Positions 1 to 5,621 of a stretch of DNA of 5,621 bases are shown piece by piece. The notes under the pieces are model-generated. The model was not told the DNA's origin, ran no database searches, and saw nothing but the letters and a program-made list of their open reading frames with translations. Both the position numbers and the translations under genes were made by a program. Origin of the DNA: an uncultured Odoribacter sp. (lineage in GTDB: Bacteria > Bacteroidota > Bacteroidia > Bacteroidales > Marinifilaceae); contig CAJKZL010000239.1 of the NCBI GenBank assembly GCA_905204385.1, forward strand, positions 1 through 5,621. Direction: 5' to 3'. Position 1 is the first letter of the stretch, and the number at the start of each line of letters is the position of its first letter.

Positions 1-830
1 CGATTTTGTGAGGACAAGGGAGGGCGTAGCTGAGGGGCGGCAGGGCTTATATCCGTGATGTATTCCGTATAGCAGGTGAAAATCCCCAGGGCACCTTCGA
101 TATTTCCTTTCAAGGGGACAGGGGAGGTGATGCTGCTTTGGTTGGCCGTGTTGGCTGCCCGTAAAGAGATTTGGTAGTTGTAATTGGCCTGGGTGATCCT
201 TTTCAGGCTGAGAATAATTTTGTCGGCAACAGGCTCTTCCGGTAAAGTAAGGGAAGTTTCGGTAAGGGATGATGAGGGATTTTTACTGTAGTCCAGGTAA
301 GCCGTTTCTTTATGGACCACGGAATCTTTTTGTAAGGATTCTGCGGATAAAAGATAATAATTTTCTGATGGTTGTGGTGAAGTGTAAAAACGCACGATTA
401 CTTCATTGTCTAGTTTATCCCATCCATAAACGTCGATAGGAGAAGGAATTTCGGTCCGGGCCCGGATCATTTTTCCCTCATGGGTGAGAATCAGAAGATA
501 TAACGAATCGATTCCACTGTCAGGGAGTCGTTCATGCGATCCATAGTTATAAACGAATTCTGATCCGGGGAGGACGAAAAGAGTATGGGAGAGTTCGATG
601 TCCCGATCGGTTCGGATGACTACCTTCATTTCGGTGGAAAAGTCTATTTCGAGATTTTCTGAAACCGGCATGACGGTAGTGGCTGCCAATGCGAAGGATT
701 TGCCGGGCTTACAATAGCATTCTATAAAATACTCCGGTGCTTCGCCCACCTTACGGATCGGTAGGTCTTCTTCCGGCATGCACGATGACAGAAAAAATAA
801 AGACAGAGTAAGGCACTTTGTTCGGGACAT
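1..830 (-). CDS. DUF4249-type outer-membrane lipoprotein, partner of the TonB-dependent receptor (3' end outside window)
   Basis: Reading the minus strand from the ATG at 830-828 gives 276 codons with no stop before the window edge, so the gene is cut at its C-terminus. The N-terminus (MSRTKCLTLSLFFLSSC) is a short lipoprotein signal peptide with lipobox L14-S15-S16-C17. Cys17 is followed by M-P-E-E-D, an acidic stretch resembling the surface-export signal of Bacteroidota lipoproteins. The rest is a predicted beta-rich periplasmic or surface protein. The pattern Y-L-L-I-L...R-A-R-T-E-I-P-S-P (about residues 111-131) and the late segment around G-A-L-G-I-F (246-251) fit the DUF4249 family, usually encoded beside TonB-dependent receptors. 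Family members are only slightly longer than what is visible, so little is probably missing. The start lies 5 bases after the receptor stop, implying co-transcription. The biochemical role of DUF4249 is not established; a receptor lid or ligand-capture role, by analogy to SusD, is inference. The lipoprotein call is firmer than the family name. Confidence 0.78.
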   Translation of the reverse strand, partial: MSRTKCLTLSLFFLSSCMPEEDLPIRKVGEAPEYFIECYCKPGKSFALAATTVMPVSENLEIDFSTEMKVVIRTDRDIELSHTLFVLPGSEFVYNYGSHERLPDSGIDSLYLLILTHEGKMIRARTEIPSPIDVYGWDKLDNEVIVRFYTSPQPSENYYLLSAESLQKDSVVHKETAYLDYSKNPSSSLTETSLTLPEEPVADKIILSLKRITQANYNYQISLRAANTANQSSITSPVPLKGNIEGALGIFTCYTEYITDISPAAPQLRPPLSSQN

Positions 831-835
831 GGTGT

Positions 836-3073
836 TTAAATTTTTAGTCGCAAAGAAATATAAGGAATAAACGGGAGCATGACTTTGGATTTCGGTATAA
901 ATTTTGTCCGGTTGTTTTCCGTTTCTTCGGGTTTGAAATATACGAACGAAGGATTGGACTGATTGTAAACGTTATACGCTCCTATGCTTAAACGGAGGCT
1001 GCAATGAGCATAGGGAACGGTATAATCGAGATTTACATCCAGGCGGTGATTGTCCGGTAGTTTATAGTTGTATCTATCGGTATAGACGGGGATCAGTACA
1101 GGTATATTTGCGCTGCTGCTGATGTTGTGAGCTATGGCGACTCCTACCGGAAAAGTGGTATGCACTCCGGAAGAAAACGTCCATAGAGCGTTGAACGTGA
1201 GGCGTTTTGAAATGTCATAAGAACTGTTGGCCACGATGTTGTGTTTCACGTCATAAGGGGGGAAGAAGGCTTTCCCTTGGTTGATTTCCTTGAATTTTCG
1301 CTTTGATTCCGACAGGGTATAATTCAGGCGGAAACGGCAGGTTCTCAGGCGTAGACCCAAATTCAGTTCCAGTCCTTTGGCATGTCCTTTCCCGTCGATC
1401 ATATTATCCGTCAAGGCAGTATACTCTGTATGAATGCCGGAAGAAAAATCTTTGACGTGGAACATTTTTTTATAGAAAAGTCCGGCATAAAGGGTAAGAG
1501 AGGCTCCGATCGCTTGTTCTGCCCCGAGGGAATATTGATGGCAAATGGCGGGTTTGCTGTTTTTATCCAGAGGATACCAGATGTCTACAGGGGTTTTTAC
1601 CGTAAAGTAAGGATATAAGCTCAGGTATTGCACGGATTGTGCATAGTCTATCCACAAGCTTAGGCCATTGCGCGTAAAATTCAATTTCGCCCGGGGTGAA
1701 ATCCGGTGAATCTTTGTCGCTCCATTGAAATATTGATAGTTGATTCCACTATAGAATGTAAAGTAACTATTTAGGTTGTAAGTAATATCGCTATAACATT
1801 CAGTAATATTATACTTTTTATCCGAACTACGGATAAGAATATTGTCTTTGAGATCCGGTTTGTTGGCCGTTTCGATGCGGGACTGCTCGAATTTTCCGCC
1901 GGCGGTGATTTGCAGCTTCTCCGAGCAAGTATGGGTATAACTCGCCCGTCCGATGATAGAATAATGCCGGTTCCCGCCTCCCATCGGAAGACTGCCATCG
2001 GCATCTCCTTTACTGAAGGTGGATTTTACTCCTATCCTCAAATGCAGCATATCTCCGTTCGAGGGAGTATACCAGCAGCCGGCATTGCCTGAAAAAGTGT
2101 GCCAGTTAAACTGATAATCAACGTCTTCGTTTAACTTCATGTTCAGATCGTCGATGGTGAAAAGTCCGAAAGCCGATGCGCGCCACCGATTCGAAAATTT
2201 CGAATCCAGGCTTAATGTGACATCGTTAAACGAATATTCCGGCATGTAGTTTTGATCATCCTGCCCCTTTACCGACTTATTGTACAACTGGGCGATGGTC
2301 TGTAAGTAGGAAGTCCGTACGGAAGCGGCGAACGAAGTATGGTCTTTTATAAGAGGTCCTTGAGCCTTAAGTGCCGAGGAAACCAGGCCCAGGGTTAGTT
2401 CTCCTTTGTGTGTTCGTTTATTTCCGGCTTCCGGCTGCATGTTGATGTAAGAAGAAAGATAACTGTTGTAAACCGCCGGAAACCCGCTTTTATAAAGAGT
2501 TGTGTTGCTGAGAATGTAAGGGTCGAAAATGGATAGAATACCGGTCAGATGATCCGGACTGGCTATTTCCATGTTGTGAGTCATAAATCCGTTTTCACTG
2601 CTGTTGTTTCCTCTGACGTAAATGCCCGGGTCGAGGGCATTGGTAGTTACTATACCGGGGGTGGTGGCCAGATATTTCAGGATATCCTGTTCGCCGAGAA
2701 TGGCCGGAATCATTTCAATTTCCTGTTTGGACGAACGCAAGTAGTCCGGCGTGCTTTTACCGGTGACGACTGCCTCTCTCAGATGATTGAACTTGTTTTG
2801 CAGGACTACAATAAAAGGGATATCATTGTCTTTCACTATAAAGGTTTCCTTTTTGTAGTTCAGATGGGAAAAATCGAGGGTACAGGGAATGGGGCATTCA
2901 AGCTGGAAAAGGCCGGTTGAATCCGAGGAAGTCCCTGTTCCCAGTTCATGACACCAGATATTTACTCCTGTAACGGGTTCTCCGTTATGCATAACTACCC
3001 GGCCGATAATGAGATTTTGTGCCGGGCAGAGGCAGGGAAACGAAAAAAGGAATATGGACAGGAATTTAAGCAT
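836..3073 (-). CDS. TonB-dependent outer-membrane receptor with N-terminal carboxypeptidase-regulatory-like domain
   Basis: This 745-residue protein is a TonB-energised outer-membrane importer of unknown ligand. Residues 1-18/19 form a Sec signal peptide ending C-P-A-Q. Residues about 21-95 match the carboxypeptidase-regulatory-like fold (I-I-G-R-V-V...G-E-P-V-T-G-V-N-I...S-T-G-L-F). L98-R-E-A-V-V-T-G105 sits where Bacteroidota receptors carry the TonB-box-like motif. The plug spans about 112-212, with I-P-A-I-L-G-E-Q-D-I-L-K, T-P-G-I, Y-V-R-G and L-Y-K-S-G-F-P-A. The remaining ~530 residues suit a 22-strand barrel, ending in a strand with terminal L-R-L-K-I. The start is secure: an in-frame TAA lies at 3085-3083, only 9 bases upstream of the ATG. 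The plug departs from the common family pattern: V-R-G-N-N-S-S-E-N replaces the usual VRGG..DQN, the following L-D-G is absent, and Y-N-S-Y-L-S-S replaces YGGRLSS. Pairing with a DUF4249 lipoprotein rather than SusD argues against a classical glycan SusCD system. The substrate cannot be read from the sequence. Confidence 0.93.
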   Translation of the reverse strand: MLKFLSIFLFSFPCLCPAQNLIIGRVVMHNGEPVTGVNIWCHELGTGTSSDSTGLFQLECPIPCTLDFSHLNYKKETFIVKDNDIPFIVVLQNKFNHLREAVVTGKSTPDYLRSSKQEIEMIPAILGEQDILKYLATTPGIVTTNALDPGIYVRGNNSSENGFMTHNMEIASPDHLTGILSIFDPYILSNTTLYKSGFPAVYNSYLSSYINMQPEAGNKRTHKGELTLGLVSSALKAQGPLIKDHTSFAASVRTSYLQTIAQLYNKSVKGQDDQNYMPEYSFNDVTLSLDSKFSNRWRASAFGLFTIDDLNMKLNEDVDYQFNWHTFSGNAGCWYTPSNGDMLHLRIGVKSTFSKGDADGSLPMGGGNRHYSIIGRASYTHTCSEKLQITAGGKFEQSRIETANKPDLKDNILIRSSDKKYNITECYSDITYNLNSYFTFYSGINYQYFNGATKIHRISPRAKLNFTRNGLSLWIDYAQSVQYLSLYPYFTVKTPVDIWYPLDKNSKPAICHQYSLGAEQAIGASLTLYAGLFYKKMFHVKDFSSGIHTEYTALTDNMIDGKGHAKGLELNLGLRLRTCRFRLNYTLSESKRKFKEINQGKAFFPPYDVKHNIVANSSYDISKRLTFNALWTFSSGVHTTFPVGVAIAHNISSSANIPVLIPVYTDRYNYKLPDNHRLDVNLDYTVPYAHCSLRLSIGAYNVYNQSNPSFVYFKPEETENNRTKFIPKSKVMLPFIPYISLRLKI

Positions 3074-3096
3074 GTGGTCGAATTACCGGTTGTTTA

Positions 3097-3104
3097 CAAA
3101 TATA
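3097..3104 (-). promoter_or_regulatory. Candidate Bacteroidota -7 promoter element for the receptor/lipoprotein operon
   Basis: The minus strand reads TATATTTG here, an exact match to the Bacteroidota -7 consensus TAnnTTTG. Transcription would start near 3090, leaving a leader of under 20 bases before the receptor ATG at 3073. No TTTG-like -33 element is visible at the usual 19-21 base spacing, so support rests on the -7 match and position. A small inverted repeat, TTGT-TT-ACAA (3090-3099), overlaps the element and the predicted start site, but its 4-base arms are too short to call an operator. Confidence 0.45.
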
Positions 3105-3120
3105 GTAAAAAATTTGTTCT

Positions 3121-3128
3121 TACCTTTG
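3121..3128 (+). promoter_or_regulatory. Candidate Bacteroidota -7 promoter element for hemW
   Basis: TACCTTTG is an exact match to TAnnTTTG. Transcription would begin around 3133-3135, giving a very short leader of about 11-13 bases before the hemW ATG at 3146. No good TTTG occurs at the expected -33 spacing; the nearest TTG (3090-3092) is 28 bases upstream, which is too far. The intergenic region is AT-rich, so a chance match is possible. Confidence 0.45.
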
Positions 3129-3145
3129 TTTATAAAATTGATGAT

Positions 3146-4264
3146 ATGGGGATTTACATTCATGTTCCTTTTTGCCGGAGTAAATGTTATTATTGCGGAT
3201 TTTATTCTGTGGTTTCTTTGCAATGGAAAAAGGCTTATATTCAGGCATTGAAACAGGAAATGCGGCTGAGAAAAGATTATCTTCCGGAGGAGAAAATGTC
3301 TACTTTGTATTTGGGTGGGGGGACGCCTTCCCTATTGGAAGAAGAAGAACTTTATGAAATTACCGGAGAGGTCCGGAAGCTTTGGGCGTTTGAAGACCGG
3401 GCGGAATGGTCTATTGAAATGAATCCCGAAGATGCTACGCTTCCGAAGCTTTCTGCCCTTCGTTTGATGGGGTTCAACCGGATTTCTCTTGGTGCCCAGT
3501 CGTTTGACGATGCGATTTTAAAGCGCATTAACAGAAATCACCGGTCCGGACAAATTTTGCAGGCTTTGGAGAATTGTGAAAAAAGTGGATTCGATAATGT
3601 CGGTATCGACCTGATCATCGGTCTTCCAGGGAGTGCTGTTCAGGGTATTGAACAGGAAATTTCGATTGTTAAACAATTGAATATCTATCATTTATCCATA
3701 TATATATTAAGTATCGATTCGAACTCTGTTTTTCATAAACTATCTGAAAAAGGAAAATTTATCCCTCCCGATGACGATGCTTTAGCAGAACAATATCTTC
3801 TGGTTTCTGAATATTTGAAAACAATTGATTTCGAGCATTATGAAATATCTAATTTTGCAAAAAACTTAAAATATTCAAGGCATAATACTGCTTATTGGAA
3901 ACTAAAACCCTATCTTGTTTTGTGGCCGTCGTCACATTCCTATGATATCGATTCGCTACAATGGAATGTGGCGCATCTGAAAAGATATATCGATGGTTTA
4001 AATAAAGGGGAGTTATACTTTGAAAAAGAAATATTAACGGAAAAAGATAAATTTAATGAATACCTGATGACGAATTTCAGGACCCAATGGGGTATAGAGC
4101 CGTCATGGTTAAAGGGAAAATATCCGGATGGATGGAAGCGGATTGCAGGGAAAATCGATAATTATTGTAAGGAAGGTTTTATGTATCGGTCCGGTGAAAA
4201 ATTCTGTATGACGGAGAGAGGGTGGCTCATTTCCGATGCTATTTTCAGTGAATTATTCATGTAA
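3146..4264 (+). CDS. hemW: Radical SAM heme chaperone HemW (coproporphyrinogen-oxidase-like)
   Basis: A 372-residue protein of normal length for HemW, a cytoplasmic radical-SAM protein that binds heme and passes it to respiratory hemoproteins. The frame is open back to 2948, but family homology begins at M-G-I-Y-I-H-V-P-F-C, so the ATG at 3146 is chosen. The [4Fe-4S] cysteines are C10-x3-C14-x2-C17, followed by G-F rather than the fourth cysteine of true HemN. Also visible are G57-G-G-T-P-S62 (SAM binding), N-R-I-S-L-G-A-Q-S-F (111-120), I-D-L-I-I-G-L-P-G (154-162) and H246-N-T-A-Y-W251, the HNxxYW motif linked to heme binding in HemW. The C-terminus (about 300-372) resembles the HemN C-terminal domain. 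Residues from about 173 to 311 are encoded by markedly AT-rich DNA, and several usually conserved small residues are replaced: Y-L-V-L-W-P-S-S-H-S (256-265) stands where YLGLGPSAHS is typical. The frame is intact, so it is not an obvious pseudogene, but full activity is uncertain. Confidence 0.92.
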   Translation: MGIYIHVPFCRSKCYYCGFYSVVSLQWKKAYIQALKQEMRLRKDYLPEEKMSTLYLGGGTPSLLEEEELYEITGEVRKLWAFEDRAEWSIEMNPEDATLPKLSALRLMGFNRISLGAQSFDDAILKRINRNHRSGQILQALENCEKSGFDNVGIDLIIGLPGSAVQGIEQEISIVKQLNIYHLSIYILSIDSNSVFHKLSEKGKFIPPDDDALAEQYLLVSEYLKTIDFEHYEISNFAKNLKYSRHNTAYWKLKPYLVLWPSSHSYDIDSLQWNVAHLKRYIDGLNKGELYFEKEILTEKDKFNEYLMTNFRTQWGIEPSWLKGKYPDGWKRIAGKIDNYCKEGFMYRSGEKFCMTERGWLISDAIFSELFM

Positions 4265-4300
4265 AGTCGGGAGCCGTTATGTTTTTTGTTCTTATTTTAT

Positions 4301-4308
4301 TATTTTTG
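4301..4308 (+). promoter_or_regulatory. Candidate Bacteroidota -7 promoter element for asnS
   Basis: TATTTTTG matches TAnnTTTG exactly and lies in the 107-base hemW-asnS gap. Transcription would start near 4313-4316, upstream of all three possible asnS start codons. A TTTG at 4285-4288 is only 12 bases away, shorter than the normal -33 spacing, and TTAT at 4277-4280 is a poor match at 20 bases. The surrounding T-rich sequence makes a chance match fairly likely. Nothing else recognisable lies between hemW and asnS. Confidence 0.35.
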
Positions 4309-4371
4309 TCGATCCATGTCGGTTAAAGTCAGCGTGTGATGAGATATAAACCGATTATAATGTGTAAAAAG

Positions 4372-5621
4372 ATGAGCACAAAAAAATTGTCAGTCAAGGA
4401 CCTACTGCAATCAGCCGAATGCGGTAAAGAAGTGGAAATCGATGGTTGGGTAAGAACCAAAAGAGGTAACAAACAGGTGAATTTTATTGCCTTAAACGAT
4501 GGTTCTACGATAAATAATATACAGGTTGTCGTTGACATGAATAATTTTTCGGAGGAATCGATGAAAAAAGTGACTACCGGAGCTGCCATTCATGTTAAAG
4601 GGTTATTGGTAGAAAGTGCGGGGAGCGGTCAGGCTCACGAAATCCAGGCTGCTGCATTAGAAGTACTGGGGGAAGCGGATCCGGATAAATACCCCATTCA
4701 GCCTAAAAAACACAGCCTTGAATTTTTACGTGAAGTGGCACATCTGCGTTTTCGGACCAATACATTCGGAGCCGTTTTCCGTATCCGCCACGCAATGGCG
4801 TTTGCCATACATCAGTATTTCAACGATCATGGCTTTTTTTATTTGCATACTCCTTTAATTACAGCTTCGGATTGTGAAGGGGCCGGGGAAATGTTCCGGG
4901 TGACAACATTGGATCCTAAAAATCCTCCTTTGACCGAGGAAGGGGAAGTGGATTACAAGCAGGATTTTTTCGGTAAAGCGACCAACCTGACGGTAAGCGG
5001 ACAGCTTGAGGGAGAACTGGGAGCGATGGCTTTGGGGAAAATCTATACTTTCGGTCCGACGTTCAGGGCGGAAAATTCCAATACTACCCGGCATTTGTCC
5101 GAGTTTTGGATGATCGAACCGGAGGCTGCATTTTACGACCTGAACGACAATATGGATTTGGCCGAAGACTTTCTGAAGTATCTGATCCGGTATGCTTTGG
5201 AACATTGTATGGACGATCTGAAATTTTTGAGCGCCCGCTTGCAGGAGGAAGAGAAAAATAAGAAAGCGGAGGAGCGTTCGATGGAGTTGATCGAAAAATT
5301 GAATTTCGTATTGACTCATGATTTCGAAAGAGTGACTTATACCGATGCGATAGAGATCCTCATGAACAGTAAGCCGAATAAAACCGGTAAATTCCAATAT
5401 CCGGTGGAAGGTTGGGGAGTCGATTTGCAGAGTGAGCACGAACGCTATCTGGTGGAAAAACATTTTAAAAAGCCGGTGATATTGACCGGTTATCCGAAGG
5501 AAATCAAGGCTATCTATAAGAAACAAAATCCTGATGGCAAGACGGTTGCGGCGATGGATGTCTTATTTCCACAGATCGGTGATATCATCGGAGGTTCGCA
5601 ACGGGATGAAAATCTGGATAA
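4372..5621 (+). CDS. asnS: Asparaginyl-tRNA synthetase (3' end outside window)
   Basis: This class IIb aminoacyl-tRNA synthetase charges tRNA-Asn with asparagine in the cytoplasm. The visible 416 residues of an expected ~465 run off the window edge. Residues about 1-105 form the OB-fold anticodon-binding domain ([11 protein letters not shown] at 21-31). Class II motif 1 falls around 138-162 (I-R-H-A-M...L-H-T-P-L-I). Motif 2 is F231-R-A-E-N-S-N-T238 followed by [12 protein letters not shown], diagnostic of AsnRS rather than Asp[10 protein letters not shown] (405-412) is the conserved block before motif 3, which lies beyond the edge. Three in-frame ATGs exist at 4339, 4360 and 4372, preceded by an in-frame TAA at 4324. 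The last ([12 protein letters not shown]) is preferred because it begins just before family-like sequence; the longer forms would add 4 or 11 residues. There is no Shine-Dalgarno sequence to decide, only A-rich sequence (TAAAAAG) before 4372. Confidence 0.96.
   Translation, partial: MSTKKLSVKDLLQSAECGKEVEIDGWVRTKRGNKQVNFIALNDGSTINNIQVVVDMNNFSEESMKKVTTGAAIHVKGLLVESAGSGQAHEIQAAALEVLGEADPDKYPIQPKKHSLEFLREVAHLRFRTNTFGAVFRIRHAMAFAIHQYFNDHGFFYLHTPLITASDCEGAGEMFRVTTLDPKNPPLTEEGEVDYKQDFFGKATNLTVSGQLEGELGAMALGKIYTFGPTFRAENSNTTRHLSEFWMIEPEAAFYDLNDNMDLAEDFLKYLIRYALEHCMDDLKFLSARLQEEEKNKKAEERSMELIEKLNFVLTHDFERVTYTDAIEILMNSKPNKTGKFQYPVEGWGVDLQSEHERYLVEKHFKKPVILTGYPKEIKAIYKKQNPDGKTVAAMDVLFPQIGDIIGGSQRDENLD

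Noticed and set aside
2549..2920. Plus-strand open frame of 123 codons inside the receptor gene
   Set aside because: It is antisense to the plug-coding part of a well-supported receptor, and the translation resembles nothing known.
1..3073. SusC/SusD polysaccharide-utilisation pair
   Set aside because: The receptor is about 745 residues rather than about 1000, and the lipoprotein looks like DUF4249 rather than a helical SusD. No carbohydrate-active enzyme is present.
2948..3145. N-terminal extension of hemW by 66 codons
   Set aside because: The added sequence overlaps the receptor's signal-peptide region on the opposite strand. HemW homology starts exactly at the ATG at 3146, and the candidate promoter lies downstream of 2948.
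3146..4264. HemN (oxygen-independent coproporphyrinogen III oxidase) as an alternative name for hemW
   Set aside because: The cysteine motif is CxxxCxxC followed by G-F rather than G-C, the length is 372 rather than about 450 residues, and HNxxYW is present; all favour HemW.
4268..4288. Possible hemW terminator (CGG-GAG-CCG followed by a T-run)
   Set aside because: The stem is only 3 base pairs with a 3-base loop and sits several bases from the T-run, too weak to call.
4329..4589. Minus-strand open frame of 86 codons opposite the asnS start region
   Set aside because: It overlaps the conserved OB-fold coding sequence on the other strand and shows no recognisable domain.
4855..5526. Long minus-strand open frame (223 codons) opposite asnS
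   Set aside because: It lies wholly within clear asnS coding sequence, has no family resemblance, and its composition is what an antisense frame of a conserved gene gives.

Overview
The window looks like a chromosomal segment from a Bacteroidota bacterium, most likely of the order Bacteroidales. The reasons are an outer-membrane TonB-dependent receptor with an N-terminal carboxypeptidase-regulatory-like domain paired with a DUF4249-type lipoprotein, a lipoprotein signal followed by acidic residues, AT-rich leaders without clear Shine-Dalgarno sequences, and three matches to the Bacteroidota -7 promoter element TAnnTTTG. Genus cannot be fixed from the sequence alone.

Layout. Positions 1-3073 on the minus strand hold a two-gene transport unit: a TonB-dependent receptor (836-3073) followed 5 bases later by a surface-lipoprotein gene of the DUF4249 type (830 down to the left edge, where it is cut off close to its expected end). 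A 72-base divergent intergenic region (3074-3145) carries a candidate promoter for each direction. On the plus strand follow hemW (3146-4264), encoding a radical-SAM heme chaperone, then a 107-base gap with another candidate promoter, then asnS (4372 to the right edge), encoding asparaginyl-tRNA synthetase, cut off roughly 50 residues before its expected end. No tRNA, rRNA, CRISPR array, insertion sequence or integration site was seen.

How the genes relate. The receptor and lipoprotein should act together at the outer membrane to import an unidentified ligand using TonB energy. hemW and asnS are housekeeping genes whose adjacency is probably incidental. HemW delivers heme to respiratory enzymes, so a divergent receptor that shares its promoter region invites the question of heme or iron supply, but nothing in the sequence shows this.

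The oddest feature is in hemW. The first half looks ordinary (about 47% GC by hand count over 3301-3660), but 3661-4080 drops to about 30% GC. In the same stretch several normally conserved glycines, an alanine and an arginine are replaced, although the reading frame, the Fe-S cysteines and the HNxxYW motif are intact. No wholly new system is evident; the receptor/lipoprotein pair of unknown substrate and the unusual hemW segment are the points most worth checking.
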